Assembly: GCF_900103195.1 (NCBI RefSeq)
Contig: NZ_FMWU01000014.1
Location: 118,053-182,052 of the forward strand
Source: Methylobacterium sp. UNC378MF
Lineage (GTDB): Bacteria > Pseudomonadota > Alphaproteobacteria > Rhizobiales > Beijerinckiaceae
Length of the DNA: 64,000 nucleotides
Direction: 5' to 3'
Shown here piece after piece: positions 1 to 8,859 of this stretch. Position numbers and translations under genes: made by a program. The notes under the pieces were generated by a model. It searched no databases. It was not told the DNA's origin and was given only the letters and a program-made list of their open reading frames with translations. The first letter of the stretch is position 1. Each line of letters begins with the position of its first letter.

Positions 1-2
1 CC

Positions 3-1160
3 TCGGAGGATGCCGCAAAAGCCCTCCTCCGGCGCCTGGGCGAGGCGGCGGCGGGGCGACCGGCCGGAATCGTCCCGACGCCCTATGATGGATGGCGGTC
101 ATCCTCCGCCACGCTGGAACGCGTCGAGGGGGATCGGACCGTTCCGCTGGGCTGCCATCCCCTCGTGCGCACCGTCGCCACGCCGCCCTCCGGGCAGGAG
201 GCGGAGGTCGTGGATGTCGGGCGCGGCACCGAGGCGGAGTTCACCGCGCTTGCTCCCCTCCTGGCGGGCCGCATCGCGCTGGTACGGCACGAATACATGT
301 TCGCGCCTGGGCACATCCACCGCCGGTTGAAATATGCCTGGGCGCGGGAGGCGGGTGCCGTGGGCTTCCTGATCGCCGGGCCCCTTCTGACACGTCCGGT
401 CGCGGGGTCATCCGGCCGGGGCCGGGAAGACGGAATCCCCGCCCTCGGGATCACGCCGGAGGCCGCCGCGCGCCTCGCGCCGACAGGAGCGGACTACGCC
501 CGCGCCCGGCTCACGATCGTCGCAACGGAGTTCGCAGCCAGCACGGAGGCGATCCTGTTCGACCTGCCGGGGCAAACCGCCGAGACCGTCGTGCTAAGCG
601 CCCATCTCGACGGACACGATCTCGCCGAGAGTGCGATGGACAACGCCACCGGTGTCGCGGCGGCACTTGCCGTGACGCGGGCGCTCGCCCCTCATGCGGG
701 GCGTTTCCGGCGCGGATTGCGCCTCGCCTTCTTCAGCGCCGAAGAATGGGCCCTGACGGGCTCGCGGGTCTATCTCGACGGACTGCCCGAGGCCGAGCGC
801 GAGACCCTCGCCTTGAACATCAACCTCGATTCGGTCGCCGGCTCCGGCCGTCTGACGGCCTTGTGCAGCGGCCTTCCAGGCCTTGCGGCCTGGGCTGAGC
901 GAGCCACCGTCGCGGCGGGCGTGCCCGTCGGGACTTTCCTGCCGCCGATGGCCAACTCGGACCACGCCAACTTCACGCGGCACGGCGTTCCGGCCCTGCG
1001 CCTCGTCGCAGGCTTCGATGAGGGAAACTCCAATCTCAGGTACGTTCTGACGGCGGCCGATACGCGCGACAAGGTAACGGTGGGGCAACTGCGTCTGGCG
1101 ACCCTCGCCGCCGCCGCGATGGTGTGGTCCGCCCTCACCGATGAGCAGCTTCCCTACTAA
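3..1160 (+). CDS. M28-family zinc aminopeptidase-like protein (5' end outside window)
   Basis: The frame is open from the first bases of the window, so the true start lies upstream and at least 385 residues are visible. The protein carries the di-zinc peptidase layout of family M28: a histidine and aspartate in SAHLDGHD, the bridging aspartate in MDNATGVAAAL, the catalytic glutamate pair in FFSAEEWALTGS, an aspartate in NINLDSV, and a late histidine in NSDHANFTRHGVPAL. The middle segment before these motifs resembles a PA-type insert (RIALVRHEYMFAPG). Family knowledge says such enzymes remove N-terminal residues from peptides, often outside the cytoplasm, but the N-terminus that would show a signal peptide is not in view. 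It is alone on this strand and followed by a 440-base gap. The family is clear; the substrate is not. Confidence 0.85.
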   Translation, partial: SEDAAKALLRRLGEAAAGRPAGIVPTPYDGWRSSSATLERVEGDRTVPLGCHPLVRTVATPPSGQEAEVVDVGRGTEAEFTALAPLLAGRIALVRHEYMFAPGHIHRRLKYAWAREAGAVGFLIAGPLLTRPVAGSSGRGREDGIPALGITPEAAARLAPTGADYARARLTIVATEFAASTEAILFDLPGQTAETVVLSAHLDGHDLAESAMDNATGVAAALAVTRALAPHAGRFRRGLRLAFFSAEEWALTGSRVYLDGLPEAERETLALNINLDSVAGSGRLTALCSGLPGLAAWAERATVAAGVPVGTFLPPMANSDHANFTRHGVPALRLVAGFDEGNSNLRYVLTAADTRDKVTVGQLRLATLAAAAMVWSALTDEQLPY

Positions 1161-1370
1161 GGAGCCTGCCACAACCCTCCCGGACCCTCCAGGGGTACTC
1201 TTCATTGTGGGGAACGTCCCCGCAGCCATCGCAGCGCTCGTTCCACCGAATTGCAAATCGAACACGCGGTGCTCGCCGCAGAAGTTGCTCGAGAATCGCG
1301 TCCTTCGTAGGGCTGCCAAGCCAGTCAATCGCACTAAGCCAGAATGTCCGGCTCCAGTAGCCCTTCGCTT

Positions 1371-1391
1371 GAAAGCGGATTTTCCGCTTTC
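1371..1391. repeat. Short hairpin related to the intergenic repeat family
   Basis: A perfect inverted repeat with 9-base arms GAAAGCGGA and TCCGCTTTC around a 3-base loop, followed by CGGCCAATAT. The AAGCGGA/TCCGCTT arms match those of the longer repeats elsewhere in the window. It lies in the otherwise empty stretch 1161-1598 after the peptidase gene, in which I see no gene. Confidence 0.5.
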
Positions 1392-1598
1392 GGCCAATAT
1401 CTAACGCCGCGACCCGCTCGCCTGAACGTCTCAGATGGGTGGATTTCTGCCCGTCCGCTTCGGGACGGCAGGTGCATCGAAACGGACATAGCCGTAGGAC
1501 CGCACGCGATCCTTAGCAGACAGGCAGGTTGCCTGTGTGGAAGTCTCGTCCTGGCTCTATCCCATAACGGGTGGTCGGCACCTCCTGAGAGACAGGCT

Positions 1599-1832
1599 AT
1601 GTCTACGACCACCATTCACCAGATCGCATGTGACAACGGTCGAACATGCTTGACCATCCACCAGCGTCAGGATGGCCTCTTCTTCTACACCGAAGATAGC
1701 TTTGAAGGCTGGGATGATACGCCCGCCATGTGGCGGGAAGGATACCCTCCTTCTGGCCTTTTCACGACAGCGGAGGAAGCCAAGGCTGAGGCCGAGGCTG
1801 TCTTACCTTGGCTGCGAGCGACCCGCATCTGA
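1599..1832 (+). CDS. Small conserved-looking hypothetical protein, 77 aa
   Basis: The open frame begins upstream at 1344, but the protein-like part starts at the ATG at 1599 (MSTTTIHQIACDNGRTCLT), preceded by a purine-rich CTGAGAGACAGG. It is a soluble acidic protein with aromatic residues spread through the middle (FFYTEDSFEGWDD) and an Ala/Glu-rich C-terminal helix (EEAKAEAEAVLPWL). No family recognised. It stands alone between the peptidase gene and the chemotaxis gene. The upstream part of the frame is repeat-like sequence and I regard it as noncoding. Confidence 0.5.
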   Translation: MSTTTIHQIACDNGRTCLTIHQRQDGLFFYTEDSFEGWDDTPAMWREGYPPSGLFTTAEEAKAEAEAVLPWLRATRI

Positions 1833-1918
1833 CAGCTTCCCACCCCGAGGCGAAGTTGCCGGGCGGCTGACGAACGGCCGCTTCAGGGAGGTGCCCTTAG
1901 CAGGCTCAGCGGCCGGAT

Positions 1919-2000
1919 CGGGTCGCTAGCGGGGCTGCTCGGGGTGGATTTCCGCCGATCCGCTTCTGTTGCGGCACGGCAAGGAAGCGGACATCGCCTC
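1919..2000 (+). repeat. Intergenic hairpin repeat R1, copy A
   Basis: Shares the order GGTCGCTA-C-GG, GGATTTCCG, TCCGCTTC, then GAAGCGGACATCGCC with the other copies. Arms TCCGCTTC (1960-1967) and GAAGCGGA (1984-1991) enclose a 16-base loop. It lies downstream of the minus-strand chemotaxis gene. Confidence 0.6.
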
Positions 2001-2179
2001 CGCGGCCACGCGCGATCCTCTGCGCACGCGGAACGCGTCCGCTTGCCGACCGCCGGTGGACCGTCGACCTTCGGGCTAAGCAGGCGGCTTCGGCCAAGTC
2101 GGCTTCAGCAAGGGGCTCGACGATGTGGACAGCATGGTTCATGAGGCCGTGCAGCTGGAGAGCACGGCCTCTTCGGGCT

Positions 2180-3865
2180 TTACGCCGCTCGCACGGTGGC
2201 GAGGAAGCGTGCAACCTCACCACTGAGGTGCTCTGACTGGCGCGACAGTTCCGAGGCCGCGCCGAGGACCTGGCTCGCCGCTGCCCCCGTCTCCTCGGCC
2301 GCACCGGCAACGCCCGCGATGTTGCTCGTCACGTCTCCGGTGCCCTGCGCCGCCTGCGAGACATTCCTGACGATCTCCTGAGTGGCCGCACCCTGTTCCT
2401 CGACCGCAGCTGCGATCGAGGTCGCAACGCCGCTGATCTCGCGGATCCGTTCGGTGATTCCGGCAATCGACGTGACCGCTTGGCCGGTCGAAGCCTGGAT
2501 CTGGGCGATCTGACCCGAAATCTCACCCGTCGCCTTGGCAGTCTGCTCAGCGAGCGCCTTCACCTCAGAGGCCACGACTGCAAAGCCGCGCCCCGCCGCG
2601 CCAGCGCGCGCCGCCTCGATCGTCGCGTTTAGAGCCAGAAGGTTCGTCTGCCCAGCGATCGACGAGATCATTGTGACGACGTCACCGATGCGCGAGACCG
2701 CGGCGCTCAACTCCTGAACGAGGGCGCCGGTCTGACCGGCCTCAGTGACAGCGGTGCGGGCGAGATCCGCCGAGCCGGCGACCTGGCGGCCGATCTCCTG
2801 GACAGAAGAGCCCAGCTCCTCCGCCGCGGCCGCGACGGTGTTGACGTTGGAGGCGGCCTCCTCGGCGGCCGCAGCCACCGTGGTCGACTGGCTGGCGGTC
2901 TCGGTTGCCGTGGCGGTCATGGTCTGGGCAGTGGCCTGCAATTCGGTCGCCGACGACGACACCATGCCGATGATGCCACCGACGGCGGCCTCGAAGCCGT
3001 CCGCCATCTGGCGCATGCCGGCCTTGCGCTGCTCCTCGGCGGCCAAGCGGGCCTGGGCAGTCTCTGCTTCAAGGTGGCGGGTGCGGATCAGGTTGTCCTT
3101 GAACACCTGCACGGCGGCCGCCATCTCGCCGAGCTCGTCGCGCCGGTCGGCTCCGGGAACCGTGACTGACGTATCGCCGGCCGCGAGCGTGCCCATCGTG
3201 GCCGTCATACGGGTAATCGGATGCGAGACGCGCAGGAGGCTGAACAACATCGCCCCGAGCGCAAGGACAAGTGCGATCACCATGGCGACGTAGGTCACGC
3301 GGGTTGTGTCATCGACGTCGGACACGGTCTTGTCCGCCTCGCCCTGAGCACCCGCTCGATTGAGGGCCACAGCTTGTGTGATGATCTCAGACAGGCCTGA
3401 GTAGAGCTTCACGATCTCGGGCTGAGTAATCGCGCTCAGTGCCTCCGACTGGCGGCCTGCATCCATCAGCTCGACAGCACGCTTGCCGATGGCTCCGAAC
3501 TGTATCCACTCTTTCCCAAACCGCTCGTAGAGCGCGCGCTCCTCGGGCGAGGAGATGAGCGTCTCATAGCGTCTGCTGACCTGTTCTGCGGCCTCGATCC
3601 CCGACAGGTACTGCTTACGATACTCGGCCAGCTGCTGGGGGTCACGTGTAGCAGCGACCAGCCGGTATTGGCGCACGCGAGTTTTGTCGACGGCTGAGTT
3701 TAACTCGCCGAGCGTTTGAACGGAGGGTAGCCAGTTGCCTGCGACTGTTGTCGCACTGTGACGGATTGCACTGAGCTTGATCAGCGTGATGGCACTCTCA
3801 CCGGCTACAGTGGCTGCCAGTAAAGCAAAAAGGCCGCCCAGCGCGGCCTTGATCGAGATGCGCAT
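2180..3865 (-). CDS. Methyl-accepting chemotaxis protein (MCP), 561 aa
   Basis: A membrane chemoreceptor. From the N-terminus: a transmembrane helix (about residues 8-30), a periplasmic helical region of the four-helix-bundle type, a second membrane helix near residues 190-210 ([19 protein letters not shown]), a HAMP domain, then a long alpha-helical signalling domain with the conserved hairpin tip, including [20 protein letters not shown], which contacts CheA and CheW in this family. There is no C-terminal NWETF-type pentapeptide. I choose the start at [11 protein letters not shown] because the membrane helix follows at once; an upstream in-frame ATG at 3916 would add 17 non-hydrophobic residues. 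The last 310 residues are nearly identical to those of the receptor at 6559-8649, which lies in the opposite orientation, while the sensor halves differ. Ligand unknown. Confidence 0.93.
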   Translation of the reverse strand: MRISIKAALGGLFALLAATVAGESAITLIKLSAIRHSATTVAGNWLPSVQTLGELNSAVDKTRVRQYRLVAATRDPQQLAEYRKQYLSGIEAAEQVSRRYETLISSPEERALYERFGKEWIQFGAIGKRAVELMDAGRQSEALSAITQPEIVKLYSGLSEIITQAVALNRAGAQGEADKTVSDVDDTTRVTYVAMVIALVLALGAMLFSLLRVSHPITRMTATMGTLAAGDTSVTVPGADRRDELGEMAAAVQVFKDNLIRTRHLEAETAQARLAAEEQRKAGMRQMADGFEAAVGGIIGMVSSSATELQATAQTMTATATETASQSTTVAAAAEEAASNVNTVAAAAEELGSSVQEIGRQVAGSADLARTAVTEAGQTGALVQELSAAVSRIGDVVTMISSIAGQTNLLALNATIEAARAGAAGRGFAVVASEVKALAEQTAKATGEISGQIAQIQASTGQAVTSIAGITERIREISGVATSIAAAVEEQGAATQEIVRNVSQAAQGTGDVTSNIAGVAGAAEETGAAASQVLGAASELSRQSEHLSGEVARFLATVRAA

Positions 3866-4079
3866 CGTTGGTCCGGCGGATAGAGGAACGCTACGCGGCG
3901 TCCGATCGCATAACATCCACCAAGAGTTACCAGCATCCTAAAAGGTCACGAAGATCGCGTAACCGTGAGATGTATTTCTATCGAGAGAAGGCAGTTCAGC
4001 TGAGGAGGCGGAGCTGATATCACATCAAAGATCGTGGTTGCCCGCCCTCGAAGAAGGACACGAGCATGCTTGGCCTGAG

Positions 4080-4298
4080 TCAAGGCCGGCAATCCCCTGA
4101 GCCGACTTTGTATGGAAGTCGACGAATAGCGGCTCCTGAGAGGCCCGGAACTAGGATGAGCGTGCGCTGGTGAACCTTAAGGCGTTCGAGGAGGGCGTCG
4201 AGCTTGTCGAGCATGGTCGGGCTGCAGGTGTCGAGGCGGAGCTCGAGAACCAGTTTGTTTCTTCTGCCGGACCGCGCAGTCGGAGCGACCCTGGCCAT
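4080..4298 (-). CDS. Possible small hypothetical protein, 72 aa
   Basis: A minus-strand frame beginning 6 bases after the stop of the small membrane protein at 4305-4523. The middle part (LELRLDTC, LDKLDALLERLKVHQRTLILVPG) reads like a real helix-strand protein, but there is no evident ribosome binding site and no family is recognised. Included because its spacing suggests it is the last gene of a three-gene unit with 4566-4739 and 4305-4523; it could be chance. Confidence 0.28.
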   Translation of the reverse strand: MARVAPTARSGRRNKLVLELRLDTCSPTMLDKLDALLERLKVHQRTLILVPGLSGAAIRRLPYKVGSGDCRP

Positions 4299-4304
4299 GC
4301 TTGT

Positions 4305-4523
4305 CTATAGAGCAGGCCATAGCCCTGCAGGATCGAGGGCGTTTACATCAATGCAGATGTTGTCCATTGTAAGGACAGCGAGCAACCCGGCCAGTAGTAC
4401 AGCCGTCGCACCAACTAACACCGGGCTAACCCGCTCCGGATCTAGCCAGTGCTCCCTTATCACTGCGCATCCAAAGGTGAACGCGGCCGCCTCCGTCAGA
4501 GGCACGACGCTAGGCAGCCCCAT
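4305..4523 (-). CDS. Small single-pass membrane protein, 72 aa
   Basis: The ATG at 4523 is preceded by GAGAGAGGACCAAC, a reasonable ribosome binding site. The protein has one clear hydrophobic helix in its middle (VLVGATAVLLAGLLAVLTM), with a polar, charged segment before it and a short tail. It follows the 57-residue gene at 4566-4739 by 42 bases on the same strand. No family recognised; the likely location is the inner membrane. Confidence 0.5.
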   Translation of the reverse strand: MGLPSVVPLTEAAAFTFGCAVIREHWLDPERVSPVLVGATAVLLAGLLAVLTMDNICIDVNALDPAGLWPAL

Positions 4524-4565
4524 GTTGGTCCTCTCTCCTCCACATCGGCCACGAGCAGCGCGAAC

Positions 4566-4739
4566 TCAGAAGGCGTCGGACGGTTGCCCATCCTCAAGAT
4601 GAACCTTGAGCGTCAATTCGCGGGTATCTATCCGCGTCTGAACCTTCGCCTCCAGCCTCGGCGGACTTGTCAGCATAGTGACCCAGAACGCTCCGGTAGC
4701 CAAAGCAAAAGCGGCTATTAGCATCAGAATTTTTCGCAT
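4566..4739 (-). CDS. Short secreted or membrane-anchored peptide, 57 aa
   Basis: An ATG at 4739, preceded by GGGAGATACAGA, opens a 57-codon frame ending with TGA at 4566-4568. The N-terminus is a classic signal or anchor: MRKILMLIAAFALATGAFWV, two positive charges and then a hydrophobic helix. The remainder is a polar, beta-prone stretch (LEAKVQTRIDTRELTLKVHL) with an acidic end. It is the first of a likely small operon with 4305-4523. Short signal-anchored proteins of this design are common in rhizobia, but I cannot assign a function. Confidence 0.6.
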   Translation of the reverse strand: MRKILMLIAAFALATGAFWVTMLTSPPRLEAKVQTRIDTRELTLKVHLEDGQPSDAF

Positions 4740-4984
4740 TCTGTATCTCCCAAATCAGTGGATTCAACACTTTCTTCAACACGACAGATGAGATTGGGAT
4801 CTATAAGTGGAATATTTGGATATAACTGCCATAAACGCAGTCCATTAGATCAACAATGGCGCAATTAGATCGCGATATGCCCGAAATATTCGGAAATACA
4901 ACCTATCTATCGCCCTTCAAGTAATGCATATGTGAGTATCGCATGCTCGATATGTTGAGCGCATCCTTCAATTGAGGGATGCGT

Positions 4985-5344
4985 CTAAGCTGAATTCGGC
5001 GCAAGGAGGCGCGGCAGTTGGCGCTTCCAAATGGTGCTGGTTGCTGCAGGCCGTTTGTCCGCTTCCCCTTTTCGGCGGCTCTCCTTTTGCATATCCAGAC
5101 CGTAGTCCGCCGCCTGTCGCCGCCCGCCGGTGTAGCGCTGCCGAGCTTGACGGCGTATCCGGGCTGTATGGCCAATCAGGTGAAGCAACAGCCTCAGGAT
5201 TAAGGTCTCGTCCTCTTCGGCGTCGTCTTTCGGGACTTCGGCCGCGCCCCGCGCCGGAGCGTACTGATGTCGATCCTTGGCGGTCTGGATGGTGGTCAGC
5301 AGGCGCACGATCTCATTGAGCAGCAAGAAGCGGAGATCTCTCAA
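4985..5344 (-). CDS. Hypothetical protein with RQR-x2-GGRRQAA motif, 119 aa
   Basis: The protein is rich in Leu and Arg, with a helical first half (LRFLLLNEIVRLLTTIQTAKD), an acidic middle (DDAEEDETLILRLLLHLIGH) and a basic motif RQRYTGGRRQAADYG near residues 77-91. Evidence that the frame is real comes from 8730-8785: a second copy of the motif (RQRQIGGRRQAAS) survives there in the same strand sense, cut by an insertion sequence. The residues after the motif differ between the two, so the C-terminus here (about 28 residues) may be an extension. Function unknown. The 640 bases upstream of it (to 4566) on the far side hold no other gene that I can support apart from the small genes listed. Confidence 0.5.
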   Translation of the reverse strand: MRDLRFLLLNEIVRLLTTIQTAKDRHQYAPARGAAEVPKDDAEEDETLILRLLLHLIGHTARIRRQARQRYTGGRRQAADYGLDMQKESRRKGEADKRPAATSTIWKRQLPRLLAPNSA

Positions 5345-5621
5345 AAGGCAGGTCTGCCTTCGCTGGCGATCCAGAGATTGAATCGAGCTGCCATAACAGA
5401 GCCGACGCTCGTTCGCGCGGGATTTGCGGCGCCCACAACTCGGCAGCGAACCGCGGCTCCTTCAGATCAGCAGGTGCCGATCGCCTCCCCAGCTGCGAGC
5501 TATGGCCGAACGGTGCACAAGTAGGTCGTCACCGACTGCTTGCGATCCCGAGCCCGAGTTGCTGAAGAACTGAGGAGCGGCCGCTTTGGAGTAGCGCGAT
5601 CGGCGTTCCTTACGGCCGGGT

Positions 5622-5706
5622 TGGGTCGCTACCGGAATGGCTGCTCAGCGTGGATTTCCGTCGGTCCGCTTACGACCTGAAAGGCATCAAAGCGGAAGTT
5701 GCCCCC
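5622..5706 (+). repeat. Intergenic hairpin repeat R1, copy B
   Basis: Contains GGGTCGCTACCGGAATGG, GGATTTCCGTCGG and the arms GTCCGCTT (5664-5671) and AAGCGGA (5690-5696) with an 18-base loop. The sequence order is the same as in copies A and D-H. Confidence 0.65.
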
Positions 5707-5734
5707 CGCTCACGACCGAAGCGGACGGCATCCG

Positions 5735-5899
5735 CTATTGGCACATTGCGTCGACCGTCTTCGCTTCCTTGTAGGCGATGACGGCAGCCGGCTTGATAGG
5801 GATCAGCATCCCACCATGCAAAAACGCCTGTAGCTCGCATCGCCGGATCATGTTGCGGACGTGCTGCGCGCTGCAGCGCCACTGCTCGGCCAACGACAC
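5735..5899 (-). CDS. Small helix-turn-helix DNA-binding protein or its C-terminal remnant, 54 aa
   Basis: Read from a GTG at 5899, the frame gives MSLAEQWRCSAQHVRNMIRR followed by a short strand segment (FLHGGMLIPIKPAAVIAY), the layout of AlpA/excisionase-like small HTH proteins: helix-turn-helix, then a wing. The open frame extends about 26 codons further upstream without a good start, so the N-terminus may be lost or may have been read from another frame (an ATG near 5975 is out of frame). I therefore treat it as a probable relic. Another HTH relic lies directly upstream at 5978-6327. Confidence 0.38.
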   Translation of the reverse strand: MSLAEQWRCSAQHVRNMIRRCELQAFLHGGMLIPIKPAAVIAYKEAKTVDAMCQ

Positions 5900-5977
5900 A
5901 AGGTCGCAGACTTGAGGGCGTCTTGGATAGTCCTCAGACGGCGCAATCCGGGCGGTATGGCGACGTCTGACATCTTT

Positions 5978-6327
5978 TCAAGTCTGGATCCTCTCCGCAT
6001 TATCTTTGGTCGGCTGCTTCTTCTGCTGGGCCCTGCTCTTCCCCCGCAAGGAGGGATTCAAGTCTTTCCATCCGGTAAAGCTCTCGGCGTCCTCAGGCCG
6101 GCGCAGCACGCCGAAGGCAGCGTCCAGCTTTCGCAGAACCCAGACGAACCCGAGATCCGCTGCCGAAAAGGCCCGGACACCTGTCCATCCCGCACCAACT
6201 CGTCGAACTTGGCTGCGCCTACCCCACTGTAGCGGGCAGCCTCCTGCCGGCTCAGCCCGCGTCGAGGCACTACCTTGACGGGGACCACGGCTGGGGCGTC
6301 GGGAGCCTCGGGGTGGCACTTCGGCAT
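5978..6327 (-). pseudogene. Frameshifted small helix-turn-helix protein
   Basis: The first frame, from the ATG at 6327, encodes PRRGLSRQEAARYSGVGAAK followed by FDELVRDGQVSGPFR, a typical MerR/AlpA-like HTH of phage- or plasmid-derived regulators in methylobacteria. After that the expected continuation (a tryptophan-containing strand and a helix of the form LRKLDAAFG) appears in another frame, as FVWVLRKLDAAFGVLRRPED, ending at the stop at 5978. One indel around 6150-6200 thus breaks the gene. There is no integrase nearby, so this is an orphan remnant. Confidence 0.45.
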
Positions 6328-6558
6328 CGCAGCTGAGCCCTCTTTCGGCTTGATCAGAGTGGCGTGGACGGGGCGCGTGTCGAGTCAACCAATCTGTTGA
6401 CGAATTCCCTCACGCCGAGGGCAGCCTGATCAAATTACGCAAAGGCAGGCAGCCTCGCTGGCCCAGCCATCAAGGTTAAATCTTCGTCAACCGGTTTGCC
6501 AGCTATGATCTGGAAGCTGCCGCTGGATGCTGCGCAGCGTATTGACGTAGGCCCTGCG

Positions 6559-8649
6559 ATGAAGATCTCGGTCCGTGCGCTCCTATCAGGCCTGTTTGGC
6601 CTGATGTGCATCATCGCCCTGTGCCTCGCAGGCGGCGGCATCAGACAGGCCCTCACGGCCGGAGAGAGTGCGAGTGAGGTCGCCAAGCTGGCTCAACTCG
6701 ACAAAGCTATCTTCGAAAGCTTCGCTTCCACGCGTCTCGAATGGGGCTCCTCGTCAGCCGCACTCCTGATCGGAAACGATCGGAACGCGAATGAGCGCAA
6801 AGCCGCCCTGGAGTACCGTCAGGTCGCCACGAAAGCGCTGGAGGCCGGCCTGAACGGGTTGGCCGGCCTGTCACTGGATGGCGCGGGCCAAGTCCATCGC
6901 GAACTCGCCGCCACCTACGACGATTGGAAAGCGGTCCGCTCAGAGGTTGACCGCGGCCTCGGGCAGGAGCTAGCCGCACGCGACATGTCGGTGCGGACCC
7001 GACTTGATCAACGGCTGGAGCCGGTGCTGGTCGCGCTCTCGAAGGGAGCCAAGCTTCTGGGGCGGCGCATGGTGGCGCTCGATGCAACGACGTTTCCCCT
7101 CATTCAGATCGGCGCGACCGCGTGGCAGGCGCGGCTCAACGCCGGTCTGCTCCGGTTCCAGGTGCGGACGATCCTGGCGCAGAACAGAGCGGTGCGGCCG
7201 GAAGAGGCGACGACGCTGCGCGAATATGCGCACCAGGTCACGTCCGGTCTCGCTGTCATGACCGACCTGATCGACGAGCACACTCCCGCCGAGCTGCGCA
7301 CGGCCTTGACTGCCGCGCAGAACAGCTTCTCTGGAAGCGCCTTCGTGAATCTGCGCAAGGACATCGACACCTCAGCTGTGACCGGCCAACCGCTCGCCTT
7401 CAGCATGGAGACGTGGCTGAAGCTGGCCGGCGATGCGCAGTCGAACGTCTTCGCCGTTGCGACTGCCGCGATGGAAGTCCTGGCTGCTCAAGCCACCGCT
7501 TCAGCGGGTCAGGCTTGGACTTGGATGCTCATGCTCACCGGGATAGCCGTCGGCATACTCGCTGTTGCCATTGTCAGCTTCCTGATCCTGCAGCGGTGGG
7601 TCTCCCAACCCATCGTTCGCCTGGAAGAAGCGATGGGTAACTTGGCTGCTGGTGACAGCACGGTCGCTGTCCCGGGTATCGGACGCCATGACGAGATCGG
7701 CGCAATGGCGTCTGCCGTGCAGGTGTTCAAGGACAACCTGATCCGCACCCGCCACCTTGAAGCAGAGACTGCCCAGGCCCGCTTGGCCGCCGAGGAGCAG
7801 CGCAAGGCCGGCATGCGCCAGATGGCGGACGGCTTCGAGCAGGCTGTCGGCGGCATCATCGGCATGGTGTCTTCCTCGGCTACCGAGTTGCAGGCCACCG
7901 CGCAGACCATGACCGCGACGGCGACGGAGACCGCCAGCCAATCGACGACCGTGGCGGCTGCTGCCGAAGAGGCCGCCTCCAACGTCAACACCGTAGCTGC
8001 AGCGGCGGAGGAGCTGGGCTCCTCGGTCCAAGAGATCGGCCGACAGGTCGCAGGCTCGGCCGAATTGGCGCAGCGCGCCGTGCACGAGGCCGACCAGACC
8101 GGCACCTTGGTGCAGGAGCTGAGTGTGGCCGTGTCCCGGATCGGCGATGTGGTGGGGTTGATCTCGACCATTGCCGGGCAGACCAACCTTCTGGCGCTCA
8201 ACGCAACCATCGAAGCAGCGCGCGCGGGGGCGGCGGGGAAGGGCTTTGCGGTGGTGGCCTCGGAAGTGAAAGCGCTGGCGGAGCAGACCGCGAAGGCCAC
8301 ATCGGAGATCTCGGGACAGATCGCGCAGATCCAAGCCTCGACGGGTCAAGCAGTGACGTCGATTGCGGGTATCACCGGCCGGATCCGAGAGATCAGCGAT
8401 GTCGCCACTTCGATCGCGGCCGCCGTCGAGGAGCAGGGTGCAGCGACGCGAGAGATCGTGCGTAATGTGAGCCAGGCGGCAATGGGCACAGGCGAGGTGA
8501 CCAGCAACATCGCCGGTGTGGCTGGCGCCGCCGAGGAGACCGGGGCAGCGGCGAGCCAAGTTCTGGGCGCGGCCTCGGAACTGTCGCGTCAATCCGAGCA
8601 CCTCACCGCCGAGGTCGGGCGTTTCCTCGCAACTGTTCGGGCGGCCTGA
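6559..8649 (+). CDS. Methyl-accepting chemotaxis protein (MCP), 696 aa
   Basis: A chemoreceptor with a membrane helix at residues 8-27, a long helical periplasmic domain of about 280 residues, a second membrane helix ([20 protein letters not shown], about residues 322-341), HAMP, and the cytoplasmic methylation and CheA-binding helical hairpin with [20 protein letters not shown]. The start [11 protein letters not shown] matches that of the receptor at 2180-3865 ([11 protein letters not shown]); an in-frame ATG at 6496 would add 21 residues. From [20 protein letters not shown] to the last residue the two receptors are nearly identical, yet the sensor domains are unrelated, indicating recent duplication or gene conversion of the signalling module. 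A terminator hairpin follows the gene. Confidence 0.93.
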   Translation: MKISVRALLSGLFGLMCIIALCLAGGGIRQALTAGESASEVAKLAQLDKAIFESFASTRLEWGSSSAALLIGNDRNANERKAALEYRQVATKALEAGLNGLAGLSLDGAGQVHRELAATYDDWKAVRSEVDRGLGQELAARDMSVRTRLDQRLEPVLVALSKGAKLLGRRMVALDATTFPLIQIGATAWQARLNAGLLRFQVRTILAQNRAVRPEEATTLREYAHQVTSGLAVMTDLIDEHTPAELRTALTAAQNSFSGSAFVNLRKDIDTSAVTGQPLAFSMETWLKLAGDAQSNVFAVATAAMEVLAAQATASAGQAWTWMLMLTGIAVGILAVAIVSFLILQRWVSQPIVRLEEAMGNLAAGDSTVAVPGIGRHDEIGAMASAVQVFKDNLIRTRHLEAETAQARLAAEEQRKAGMRQMADGFEQAVGGIIGMVSSSATELQATAQTMTATATETASQSTTVAAAAEEAASNVNTVAAAAEELGSSVQEIGRQVAGSAELAQRAVHEADQTGTLVQELSVAVSRIGDVVGLISTIAGQTNLLALNATIEAARAGAAGKGFAVVASEVKALAEQTAKATSEISGQIAQIQASTGQAVTSIAGITGRIREISDVATSIAAAVEEQGAATREIVRNVSQAAMGTGEVTSNIAGVAGAAEETGAAASQVLGAASELSRQSEHLTAEVGRFLATVRAA

Positions 8650-8691
8650 GCGAGGGTGACTCGTCACTTTAGCTGAAGCCACCATCGTCGG

Positions 8692-8730
8692 AGGACCGTC
8701 CCCGTCCACATTTCGGGGGCGGTCCTTTTT
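8692..8730 (+). terminator. Rho-independent terminator of the MCP gene
   Basis: Twelve-base arms GGACCGTCCCCG and CGGGGGCGGTCC (one G-U pair) around a 9-base loop, followed by five T residues, 43 bases after the MCP stop codon. Confidence 0.8.
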
Positions 8731-8785
8731 CATCCCTGACCGCAACTAGCCGCCTGTCGCCGCCCGCCAATCTGGCGCTGCCGAG
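8730..8785 (-). pseudogene. C-terminal remnant of a paralogue of the 4985-5344 gene, cut by an IS element
   Basis: On the minus strand the bases next to the insertion sequence read RQRQIGGRRQAASCGQG and then TGA. This matches RQRYTGGRRQAADYG in the gene at 4985-5344, and the DNA identity is high (both contain GCCGCCTGTCGCCGCCCGCC and GCGCTGCCGAG). The rest of the gene is not found on the other side of the insertion, so the event also deleted sequence or was followed by deletion. Confidence 0.55.
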
Positions 8786-8859
8786 TGTCCGTCGTCAGAT
8801 GATTTGAGACGGCTTGAGGCGCTCAGGAACGGAGGCTCTGGTCCACCTGGGTTGAGAGG

